A stretch of 5,313 nucleotides of DNA, from assembly GCA_003244125.1 (NCBI GenBank), contig QHBL01000215.1, positions 1 through 5,313 on the forward strand, given 5' to 3'. Below, piece after piece: positions 1 through 5,272 of this stretch. The position numbers and the translations under genes are program-made. The notes beneath the pieces are model-generated. The model searched no databases. It was not told the origin of the DNA and was given only the letters and a program-made list of their open reading frames with translations. Source of the DNA: Chthoniobacterales bacterium. GTDB taxonomy: Bacteria > Verrucomicrobiota > Verrucomicrobiae > Chthoniobacterales > UBA10450. Position 1 is the first letter of the stretch. The number at the start of each line of letters is the position of its first letter.

Positions 1-263
1 TCGTTCTTGCGCGTCTCGTATTGCTGCGTCTTCAGGCGCGTGATGCTGCTCTGCCGCGTGCCGACATCGAGCTCCAGTTTTTTGCGATCGACCTCGAGCT
101 GTTTCGCGCGCTGCTTGAGCGATTCGAGGCTGGCGGCGGTGGCGACGAGCTGCGCTTCAAGATTCTTGCGCTGTTGCGGCAATACCCTGATCTCGGCCTC
201 GATATGACGGATACGCTGATCGCGATCCTGCAGAATGAGCAATTGTTCCAGCTCAGCTTGCAC
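1..263 (-). CDS. DUF164-type coiled-coil / C4 zinc-ribbon protein, 5' part only
   Basis: Only the first 87 codons are in the window; the gene runs off the left edge. Read from a GTG at 263-261, the product begins MQAELEQLLILQDRDQRI and continues as an uninterrupted charged alpha-helical coiled coil rich in L, K, E, Q and R, with LEAQL, LESLKQRAKQLE and LELDV stretches. This opening and the following coiled coil are typical of the bacterial DUF164 family (long coiled-coil hairpin followed by a C-terminal four-cysteine zinc ribbon; chlamydial CdsZ is a relative). The zinc ribbon would lie outside the window, so it is not seen. An in-frame TAG at 275-273 lies four codons upstream and no ATG is available, so GTG is the best start. 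A TTG at codon 8 is the alternative. There is no convincing Shine-Dalgarno sequence. The role of non-chlamydial members is poorly defined. The frame is easy to miss because it is short, cut by the edge and lacks an ATG. Confidence 0.72.
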   Translation of the reverse strand, partial: MQAELEQLLILQDRDQRIRHIEAEIRVLPQQRKNLEAQLVATAASLESLKQRAKQLEVDRKKLELDVGTRQSSITRLKTQQYETRKN

Positions 264-500
264 GCGCGAACGCTATCGGCAGGCGCCAAGTGCGTCAACG
301 GCGCGCTTTTCTTGCGCGAGAGGCGGAATATGGATTTTCTCAATTTTTCTGGTGGACACCGGCGCTAACGCAGGAAGAGTAGAATTCAGAAGAAACCGGT
401 TGCACCGGAAACGAGGGCGAAGCTTTGCGCGGGAAGGAAGAGTCGCCGTAACGGTGTCTTTCTCGTCCGACAGTGTTGCAACCACAGCCCCAATTTAACG
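264..500. other. Divergent intergenic region
   Basis: This gap of 237 bases separates the minus-strand coiled-coil gene from the plus-strand secreted-protein gene. Short open frames cross it on both strands, but none has a family-like product or a ribosome binding site. One of them, the minus-strand frame 485-273, ends at the TAG just upstream of the GTG at 263. A compact perfect hairpin (stem CCGGT/ACCGG at 396-400 and 404-408, loop TGC) lies in the likely leader of the plus gene. I see no recognisable riboswitch or operator. The region must carry promoters for both flanking genes. Confidence 0.6.
270..298 (-). promoter_or_regulatory. Possible sigma-70-like promoter for the coiled-coil gene
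   Basis: On the minus strand, TTGACG (298-293, five of six matches to TTGACA) is followed after exactly 17 bases by TAGCGT (275-270, three of six matches to TATAAT). The -10 element ends six bases before the GTG at 263, so transcription would begin at or next to the start codon and give a leaderless or nearly leaderless mRNA. That agrees with the missing Shine-Dalgarno sequence. The -10 match is weak, so this is only a candidate. Confidence 0.25.
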
Positions 501-1904
501 ATGAAATTTACGCTTCTTTCCATGGTTTGCTCCGGTGTGGTGCTCAGTTCTTCGCCGCTTTTATGGGCCCAGGATCCTCTCGCGAGCACGGGACGGATCG
601 CCGTGAGCGAGGATGGCAATTATCACGACCGCGATGACATTTGCTCGGGCGCGTTGATCGTCGCGCAGTTCGCGCAAGCCGGGGCGGCAGCACGGCTTGT
701 TTACTACGGTTACGCTGATCACTACTGGCTGAGCGACCCGGCACGCGAAGAGCTGATGCGGCAGAGTGTGGTCAATACAGCCACGATGTGGGGCGGATTT
801 AATCTCGGTGTCTTCTACAACGTTACCCAGCAAACTTCAGCCGCGATCTCAGCCCTTACTGCAGAGATCAATCGATCGACCTCGAATGATCCCCTTACCA
901 TCGTGGCCGCCGGACCGATGCAGGTCATAGGCCAGGCTTTGGCGCAATCTGAGTCCAGCCGTCGAGCGTATGTGACGGTAATTTCGCATTCGACCTGGAA
1001 CGACACTCATGCCGCGGAGTATGGACCTAAAGAAGGGCTCTCCGGGCCAACCTACACATTCAACGAGCTTGGCCAGCTCGGAGCCAATGTTGTCCACATC
1101 CACGACCAGAACGCTGGGCTGGACAAGCCCTACGAGCAGTTTACCTGGCTACGCGACTCCGGCGATTCGCGGCTGGTTTGGCTATGGCTTCGCGCACAGG
1201 CGGCGGCGAAGAGCACATTCGATTGCTCCGACGCGGGGATGGTTTACTTCGCGCTGACCGGCGATGACAGCGCCACGCCCGCGAAGCTACAGGCACTACT
1301 TACCGCCTCATCTTCTACACCTACACCAACACCTACTCCTACACCTGTCCCCACCCCCTCGCCGACACCAATCACCAGTCCATCGCCAACCATCACCCCA
1401 TTGCCCACTGCTACTCCATCGCCGACGATTATTCCGACACCGACCGTTACGCCAGTTCCGACCGCAACCGTTACGCCTACTCCCAGTCCGAATCTCACTC
1501 CTACTCCGACACCGAAAATAACTCCCACTCCTCGCACTACTCCTACTCCGACAGCTACTCCTTCTCTTGCCGGGCTCAGCTTAGTTAATTTCGTCACCAA
1601 TGCTGATGTTGGCCCATTTATTAGCGGGATGACCATTGATCTGCAGGATGCGCTAAGTATCCGGGCCGATGCTGCGGCCCACGTGTCCAGCGTAGTATTC
1701 AAAGGGGAAGGTGCTGAAACGTTGCAGACGGAGAATGTTCCGCCCTTTGTTATCGGCGGCGATACAAACGGCGACTATTATCGGTGGCAGCCAGCCGTGG
1801 GCAGCCACGTTCTTTTTGTCACCCCCTACAGCGAGCAGGACGGCGGTGGCCAGGCAGGACCATCCATCATTGTGAGCTACACTGTTATTGACTCCAGAAA
1901 ATAA
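501..1904 (+). CDS. Exported nucleoside-hydrolase-like protein with Thr-Pro linker and C-terminal Ig-like domain
   Basis: A 467-residue three-part protein. Residues 1-23 look like a Sec signal peptide (Lys2, hydrophobic core, likely cleavage after Ala23 in LLWA-QDP), so it is probably periplasmic or secreted; there is no lipobox. Residues 30 to about 268 resemble the nucleoside hydrolase / Sde182-like fold: an Asp-rich motif DGNYHDRDD (38-46) after a beta strand, [15 protein letters not shown] (133-147), [11 protein letters not shown] (160-170), HDQN (201-204) and [13 protein letters not shown] (243-255). Residues 273-355 are a Thr-Pro linker. Residues 356-467 look like a beta-sandwich adhesion or Ig-like module, with the [17 protein letters not shown] stretch and the [11 protein letters not shown] pattern seen at the C-termini of many secreted Verrucomicrobiota and Bacteroidetes proteins. 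The likely role is a surface or extracellular hydrolase or sugar-binding protein. The substrate is unknown, and the Asp cluster differs from the classical nucleoside hydrolase DxDxxxDD, so catalysis is not assured. ATG 501 is chosen because it gives the signal peptide; no clear Shine-Dalgarno sequence precedes it. Confidence 0.8.
   Translation: MKFTLLSMVCSGVVLSSSPLLWAQDPLASTGRIAVSEDGNYHDRDDICSGALIVAQFAQAGAAARLVYYGYADHYWLSDPAREELMRQSVVNTATMWGGFNLGVFYNVTQQTSAAISALTAEINRSTSNDPLTIVAAGPMQVIGQALAQSESSRRAYVTVISHSTWNDTHAAEYGPKEGLSGPTYTFNELGQLGANVVHIHDQNAGLDKPYEQFTWLRDSGDSRLVWLWLRAQAAAKSTFDCSDAGMVYFALTGDDSATPAKLQALLTASSSTPTPTPTPTPVPTPSPTPITSPSPTITPLPTATPSPTIIPTPTVTPVPTATVTPTPSPNLTPTPTPKITPTPRTTPTPTATPSLAGLSLVNFVTNADVGPFISGMTIDLQDALSIRADAAAHVSSVVFKGEGAETLQTENVPPFVIGGDTNGDYYRWQPAVGSHVLFVTPYSEQDGGGQAGPSIIVSYTVIDSRK
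1317..1565 (+). repeat. Thr-Pro linker-coding low-complexity repeat
   Basis: About 250 bases of degenerate ACN-CCN codon repeats encode residues 273-355, mostly TP, TPSP, TPTA and TPV units with occasional I, L, K, R and N. Codons vary (act/aca/acc with cct/ccg/cca), so the tract is conserved more as protein than as DNA. The plus strand is strongly pyrimidine-biased. Such linkers separate catalytic and binding modules in secreted proteins and are usually flexible and extended. The minus-strand reading of this tract (Val-Gly repeats) is a shadow. Confidence 0.9.
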
Positions 1905-2007
1905 CGCCGTAATTCCCGTAGTCGACCTTTGCCAATCTGGCAGTGATATCAGAACTCGGATTGCGCTTACCGCGGCTTCACCGTGAGGCCGGCAAGTTCA
2001 AGACTCT
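1905..2007. other. Tail-to-tail intergenic gap
   Basis: A gap of 103 bases lies between the stop of the secreted-protein gene and the stop of the convergent nagZ. It contains a short GCCA-ATC-TGGC hairpin (1931-1941) and a longer hairpin at 1973-1991, but no T-tract and no open frame of note. Confidence 0.6.
1973..1991 (-). terminator. Possible terminator hairpin after nagZ, without U-tract
   Basis: An 8-bp stem (one G-T pair) with a 3-nt loop: CGGCTTCA at 1973-1980 pairs with TGAGGCCG at 1984-1991. It lies 16 bases past the nagZ stop codon, where a terminator for the minus gene would be expected. No run of T follows on either strand, so it is not a classical intrinsic terminator. It could instead stabilise the 3' ends of both convergent transcripts. 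Confidence 0.3.
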
Positions 2008-3108
2008 TTAGTACAGCTCGACTGGTGAGCGCGCGCCGTCCTCGGCACTGCGCTCAGCCGCGCGCTGCTTGCCCAGAATCGCGACGCGCAAATCCCAGAT
2101 CTCGTCGTCGATTTTCCGGAATCGTTTTTCGGAAAATGCGTCCGGCGGCATGAGCTTGGTTTTGAATCGCGCCACACCCTCGAGCGCGCGATCGATGTCG
2201 CGCCGCGGCAAACGATCGATCACCGCCAGCGCGTCTCCGATTTTCTCCACCCGATGACAAATCATCGCCAGGTCATTTCCAGCAGCGAAAGCGAGCCGCA
2301 GCATCTCGTCGAAAGGGTATTCGTTGAGAATCGCACCCATGTCGAGGTCGTCACTCATGATAAGCCCGTCGAAGCGCAGCTCGCCGCGAAGAAGATCGGT
2401 CACGACACGGCGGCTGAGCGAGGCCGGTTTTTTTCTGCGCTCGAAACAGGGATACCAGCCGTGGCAGATCATCATGCTATCGACCTGACCGGAAAACGCG
2501 CGAAACACCGCCAGCTCGTGCGCGTCGAGCTCGGCCCGCGTGCGCGCGATCTTCGGCAAATCGTGATGCGCGTCAAGCGTGGCGGCGGAGTAGCCGGGAA
2601 AATGTTTACCGCAGCTCGCAATGCCCGCGCCGCGGAGTGCATCGTTGAACGCGGCGGCGTTCCTCACCACCTCTGCGACATCGCGCCCGTAACAACGCCC
2701 GCGCAACGAATTGTCCGCCTCGTCATCAAACGAAATGTCGAGCACGGGACAAAGATCGAGATTGAACCCGAACAAACGCAGCAAGCGGCCAGTGATGTCT
2801 CCGTGTCTGCGGATGAGCGAGACATCCCCTTTATCGCGCAACTGTTGAGCATTCGGCGGCTCGTTGCCGATGAGCCGCAACCGCGAAACGCGTCCGCCTT
2901 CCTGATCGATGGTGATGATCGGCTCCGTCTTGCTCAGGTCGCGCAACGCGTCAGTCAGATCGCGCAATTGCGAGGCCGTTTTGATGTTGCGGCCGAAAAG
3001 GATGAAGCCGCCCGGTTGCACGCGCCGGAGGAGTTTCGCCTCGTCGCGCTCCAGCTCCGGGCCGCGCACGCCGACAAGGAGCAGTTGACCGGCTGAAGCG
3101 TGCTTCAT
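2008..3108 (-). CDS. nagZ: Beta-N-acetylhexosaminidase, GH3 family, NagZ-like
   Basis: The product (366 residues from ATG 3108) removes terminal beta-linked N-acetylglucosamine from peptidoglycan or muropeptide fragments and fits the usual single-domain NagZ length. GH3 landmarks appear in order: QPGGFILFGRN (31-41), DQEGGRVSRL (68-77, substrate loop), GFNLDLCPVLDI (114-125), KHFPGYS (168-174), TLDAHHDLP (177-185, containing the Asp-x-His catalytic dyad D179/H181) and SDDLDMGAI (252-260), whose first Asp (D253) should be the nucleophile. There is no signal peptide, so it is probably cytoplasmic. The common KHFPGHG is KHFPGYS here, and the usual H-[VI]-x-YP after DSMM reads HGWYP, suggesting a lineage subgroup. 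A GTG at 3117 would add MDV; ATG 3108 is preferred because GGA lies a few bases upstream in GTGGACGTT. The gene is divergent from namZ, which supports a role in cell-wall sugar recovery. General GH3 glycosidase activity on other beta-glycosides is the alternative. Confidence 0.9.
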   Translation of the reverse strand: MKHASAGQLLLVGVRGPELERDEAKLLRRVQPGGFILFGRNIKTASQLRDLTDALRDLSKTEPIITIDQEGGRVSRLRLIGNEPPNAQQLRDKGDVSLIRRHGDITGRLLRLFGFNLDLCPVLDISFDDEADNSLRGRCYGRDVAEVVRNAAAFNDALRGAGIASCGKHFPGYSAATLDAHHDLPKIARTRAELDAHELAVFRAFSGQVDSMMICHGWYPCFERRKKPASLSRRVVTDLLRGELRFDGLIMSDDLDMGAILNEYPFDEMLRLAFAAGNDLAMICHRVEKIGDALAVIDRLPRRDIDRALEGVARFKTKLMPPDAFSEKRFRKIDDEIWDLRVAILGKQRAAERSAEDGARSPVELY

Positions 3109-3127
3109 AACGTCCACGCTAAATTTG
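3109..3127. promoter_or_regulatory. Very short divergent nagZ/namZ start region
   Basis: Only 19 bases separate the nagZ ATG (3108, minus) from the namZ ATG (3128, plus), or 10 if nagZ starts at GTG 3117. No full -35/-10 pair fits, so each promoter must lie inside the other gene's coding sequence, or the transcripts overlap at their 5' ends. The AT-rich core AAATTT (3121-3126) stands out from the GC-rich surroundings. No operator palindrome beyond AAATTT is visible. Confidence 0.4.
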
Positions 3128-4324
3128 ATGGCTCGCGCGCGAAATCAATTTCTCCGCCTGCTCTTTCTGGTCGTGATGGCGGCGAATGCGCGCGGCGCGG
3201 TCGAGCTCGGCATCGATGTGCTGGCAAGCGATGATTACGGTTTGCTCAAAGGCAAACGCGTCGGGCTCATCACCAACCAGACCGGCGTTGATTCACATGG
3301 CGTTCGCACGCGCGTGTTGCTGAAAAAGCACTCCGATCTCGTTGCACTCTACACGCCTGAACACGGACTCGATGGCACCGAGAAAGCGGGGCGTTACGTT
3401 CCGAATCGCCGCGACCGCGTCACCGGTCTCATCGCGCATTCGCTTTACGGCCCCACCCGCAAACCGACACCGGCCATGCTGCGCGGCATCGACGTGCTCG
3501 TCTTCGATCTCCAGGACATCGGCTGCCGCAGTTACACCTACATCAGCACCATGGGCAAATGCATGGAAGCCGCCGCGGAAAACCACATCGAGTTCATCGT
3601 GCTGGATCGCCCGAATCCGCTCGGCGGTGTGCGCGTGGAAGGTCCGCTGGTCGAGCCACGCTGGATTTCTTTCGTCAGCCAATTTCCGGTGCCCTATGTG
3701 CATGGCATGACCTGCGGTGAGCTTGCGCGCATGATCAATGACAAAGGCTGGATCAATGGCCATTGCGAACTGCGGGTCGTTAGCATGCGCGGTTGGGCGC
3801 GACGTTATACCTGGGACGATACCGGACTGCGCTGGGTCGCCACCTCGCCGAATATCCCGCGCTGGAATTCCCCTTTTTACTACGTCGCGACAGGGCTGAT
3901 CGGCGAACTGAACGGCCCGGAAACTGGCGTGGGCGGAGCGCGGCCATTCGAGATTCTCTCCGCGCGCGGTGTGGACGCGGGAACGTTCACAAGCTATATG
4001 AATTCGCGCAATCTCGATCGTGTTTCCTTCACTCAATATCGCAGCGGAGATCGCGGTGGTAGCTATCTTCACATTGAGCCGGACAGCCCGGCGAACCTGA
4101 CCGCGATCAACGTTGACGCGCTGGCGGAGATGAATCGCGAGTTACGCACGAATTTGATCACTCGCAGCAGTGCGGGCAAACGCGAAATGTTTTTCAAATG
4201 CTACGGCAGCGCATCGATCGCATCGCAGTTAACTCGCGGCGAAGGACCTTCCGCCATCGTCGGCAGTTGGACGGATGACGTCGGCCGATTCAAAGCTGAG
4301 CGCAGTCCTTACCTGCTTTATTGA
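3128..4324 (+). CDS. namZ: DUF1343 / NamZ-type exo-beta-N-acetylmuramidase (GH171), exported
   Basis: A 398-residue protein with an N-terminal signal peptide (basic MARARNQFLR, hydrophobic LLFLVVMAA, likely cleavage after Ala21 in ANA-RG), so periplasmic or exported. Family hallmarks in order: GIDVL (28-32), GKRVGLITNQTG (42-53), LYTPEHGLDG (74-83, with the conserved Glu78-His), VFDLQDIGCRSYTY (125-138), RPNPLGG (161-167), VHGMTCGELA (191-200), SPNIP (230-234) and the terminal RSPYLLY. Bacillus subtilis YbbC/NamZ, the founding member, removes terminal N-acetylmuramic acid from peptidoglycan fragments; the same activity is inferred here. The region after the SPN motif reads GELNGPETGVGGARPFE, where NamZ itself has an EGTNxSxGRGT-like loop, so this belongs to a divergent subgroup whose specificity may differ. 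ATG 3128 is chosen over the adjoining TTG 3125; there is no Shine-Dalgarno sequence. It is divergent from nagZ and overlaps nadD by 4 nt. The family call is strong; the exact substrate is less certain. Confidence 0.88.
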   Translation: MARARNQFLRLLFLVVMAANARGAVELGIDVLASDDYGLLKGKRVGLITNQTGVDSHGVRTRVLLKKHSDLVALYTPEHGLDGTEKAGRYVPNRRDRVTGLIAHSLYGPTRKPTPAMLRGIDVLVFDLQDIGCRSYTYISTMGKCMEAAAENHIEFIVLDRPNPLGGVRVEGPLVEPRWISFVSQFPVPYVHGMTCGELARMINDKGWINGHCELRVVSMRGWARRYTWDDTGLRWVATSPNIPRWNSPFYYVATGLIGELNGPETGVGGARPFEILSARGVDAGTFTSYMNSRNLDRVSFTQYRSGDRGGSYLHIEPDSPANLTAINVDALAEMNRELRTNLITRSSAGKREMFFKCYGSASIASQLTRGEGPSAIVGSWTDDVGRFKAERSPYLLY

Positions 4325-4893
4325 CCTTGGAAAAAATCGGCGTTTACGGCGGCACCTTTGATCCGGTGCATCACGCGCATTTGATCCTGGCGCGCGAAGC
4401 GGCCGAGCAACACGGGCTGGACAAAGTCATCTTCATCCCGGCCGCGACCTCGCCCTTTAAAGCGCCGCCATTCGCGAACGCGAGTGCGCGACTCCAAATG
4501 CTGCGTGCGGGAATTGGCGACGAGCCCCGGTTCGAGATCGATGAATGCGAATTGCAACGGCCGCCACCTTCCTACACCGTGGACACGATTAAGGAGTTCC
4601 GACAGAAATATTCCGGCGCGCAATTGTTCCTGCTCATAGGCGATGACAACCTGGCTGGGCTGCCGCAATGGCGCGACTTCAGCCAATTGCGCGAGATGGT
4701 TATCTTCATCGTTTTGCCACGCGCAAAAACCGGAGTGCGGCACGATTATCTTGCGGTCAAGCGCCGGGTCGATATCTCCGCGACCGAGATTCGGGACCGG
4801 GTTAGCTCAGGACGCTCGATCTACTACTTCGTGCCGGGCACCGTGGAAGAGATCATCACAGCGCAGCACCTTTATAAGGAGGTAACAAGATAG
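4321..4893 (+). CDS. nadD: Nicotinate-nucleotide adenylyltransferase
   Basis: Transfers AMP from ATP to nicotinate mononucleotide to make deamido-NAD in NAD biosynthesis; cytoplasmic. Length is 190 residues, at the short end of the family. Seen in sequence: GVYGGTFDPVHHAHL (7-21), the nucleotidyltransferase signature with the (H/T)xGH motif as HHAH; FIPAATSPFK (38-47); PPSYTVDT (82-89); LLIGDDNLAGLPQWRDF (104-120), the substrate-pocket region; ISATEIRDRV (152-161), the SxTxxR ATP-binding motif; and the C-terminal VPGTVEEIITAQHLY. The start is TTG 4321, sharing TTGA with the namZ stop; a second TTG at 4327 is two codons later and equally plausible, since the domain begins at EKIGVYGG. Neither has a Shine-Dalgarno sequence, so translation is probably coupled to namZ. 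The stop TAG (4891-4893) overlaps the inferred rsfS start. The nadD-rsfS order is common in bacteria, which supports both calls. Confidence 0.95.
   Translation: MTLEKIGVYGGTFDPVHHAHLILAREAAEQHGLDKVIFIPAATSPFKAPPFANASARLQMLRAGIGDEPRFEIDECELQRPPPSYTVDTIKEFRQKYSGAQLFLLIGDDNLAGLPQWRDFSQLREMVIFIVLPRAKTGVRHDYLAVKRRVDISATEIRDRVSSGRSIYYFVPGTVEEIITAQHLYKEVTR
4876..4883 (+). promoter_or_regulatory. Perfect Shine-Dalgarno site that sets the rsfS start
   Basis: AAGGAGGT is fully complementary to the anti-Shine-Dalgarno end of bacterial 16S rRNA and lies inside the last codons of nadD. It is separated from the ATA at 4890 by six bases (AACAAG), an optimal distance. The next ordinary start codon in the frame, GTG 4959, is 75 bases away and cannot use this site. 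No other gene start in the window has a ribosome binding site of this strength. Confidence 0.85.
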
Positions 4894-5252
4894 ATTCAGA
4901 AGCATTAGCGAAACTTTGCGCCGAGTTCGCGGCCAACAAGAAAGCGGAGGAGATCGTCGTGCTCGACCTGCGCGCGATCTCGAGCTTCACCGATTTCTTC
5001 GTCATTTGCTCGGGAACCTCAGAGCCGCATTTGAAAGCGATCGCGGGTGAGATCGAGACGAAGTTAAAGCAGGACTATAACGTGCGCGCCGGCGCCATCG
5101 ACGGCTTTCCAGCGAGTCAATGGATGGTGCTCGATTACCTCCAAGTCATCGTCCACATTTTCCATCACACTAAGCGCGATTTCTACGCGCTCGAGGATCT
5201 CTGGGGCGACGCCCCGCGTCTGGAGTGGGAAACCGCGCAACCCACGAGTTAA
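4890..5252 (+). CDS. rsfS: Ribosomal silencing factor RsfS, with inferred ATA start
   Basis: A member of the RsfS/Iojap family (120 residues), which binds ribosomal protein uL14 on the large subunit and blocks subunit joining when nutrients are scarce. Core motifs: VVLDLRAISSFTDFFVICSG (23-42), GTSEPHLKAIAGEIE (42-56), DGFPASQWMVLDYLQVIVHI (71-90) and KRDFYALEDLWGDAPRLEW (95-113). The N-terminal helix typical of the family (DSEALAKLC, then AEFAANKKAEEI, residues 2-22) is encoded in frame upstream of the GTG at 4959. The frame is closed by TAA at 4875-4877, and between that stop and 4959 there is no ATG, GTG or TTG. The codon at the expected position is ATA 4890-4892, next to a perfect Shine-Dalgarno sequence. 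Starting at GTG 4959 would delete 23 conserved-looking residues. The start overlaps the nadD stop as ATAG. The family call is near certain; the ATA start is inferred, and a base-call error at 4892 is the main alternative. Confidence 0.92.
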   Translation: MDSEALAKLCAEFAANKKAEEIVVLDLRAISSFTDFFVICSGTSEPHLKAIAGEIETKLKQDYNVRAGAIDGFPASQWMVLDYLQVIVHIFHHTKRDFYALEDLWGDAPRLEWETAQPTS

Positions 5253-5272
5253 TCGGCTTTGTCCCTTTACCC

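Noticed and set aside
21..368. 115-codon plus-strand frame at the left end
   Set aside because: It overlaps the minus-strand coiled-coil gene, whose heptad-rich protein and family-like start are far more convincing.
273..485. 70-codon minus-strand frame ending just before the GTG-started coiled-coil gene
   Set aside because: No family-like motif, no ribosome binding site, and it lies in the divergent promoter region. It shares the frame by chance; a frameshift or in-frame stop in a longer protein is unlikely because the GTG start already matches the family opening.
1317..1565. Considered as a CRISPR or tandem DNA repeat array
   Set aside because: Units are degenerate two-codon repeats in frame within an open gene, without conserved repeats or unique spacers.
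1244..1702. 152-codon minus-strand frame encoding Val-Gly repeats
   Set aside because: This is the reverse reading of the Thr-Pro linker codons, and the elastin-like look is a by-product.
1931..1941. GCCA-ATC-TGGC hairpin as terminator of the secreted-protein gene
   Set aside because: The 4-bp stem without a following T-tract is too weak to support a terminator.
2254..3096. 280-codon open frame on the plus strand, antisense to nagZ
   Set aside because: It mirrors the strongly biased codon third positions of nagZ; the translation is compositionally odd (rich in R, A, V, H), has no recognisable motif, and nagZ explains the stretch fully.
3293..4072. 259-codon minus-strand frame antisense to namZ
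   Set aside because: A shadow of a GC-rich coding sequence; no family motif, while the namZ frame carries all DUF1343 hallmarks.
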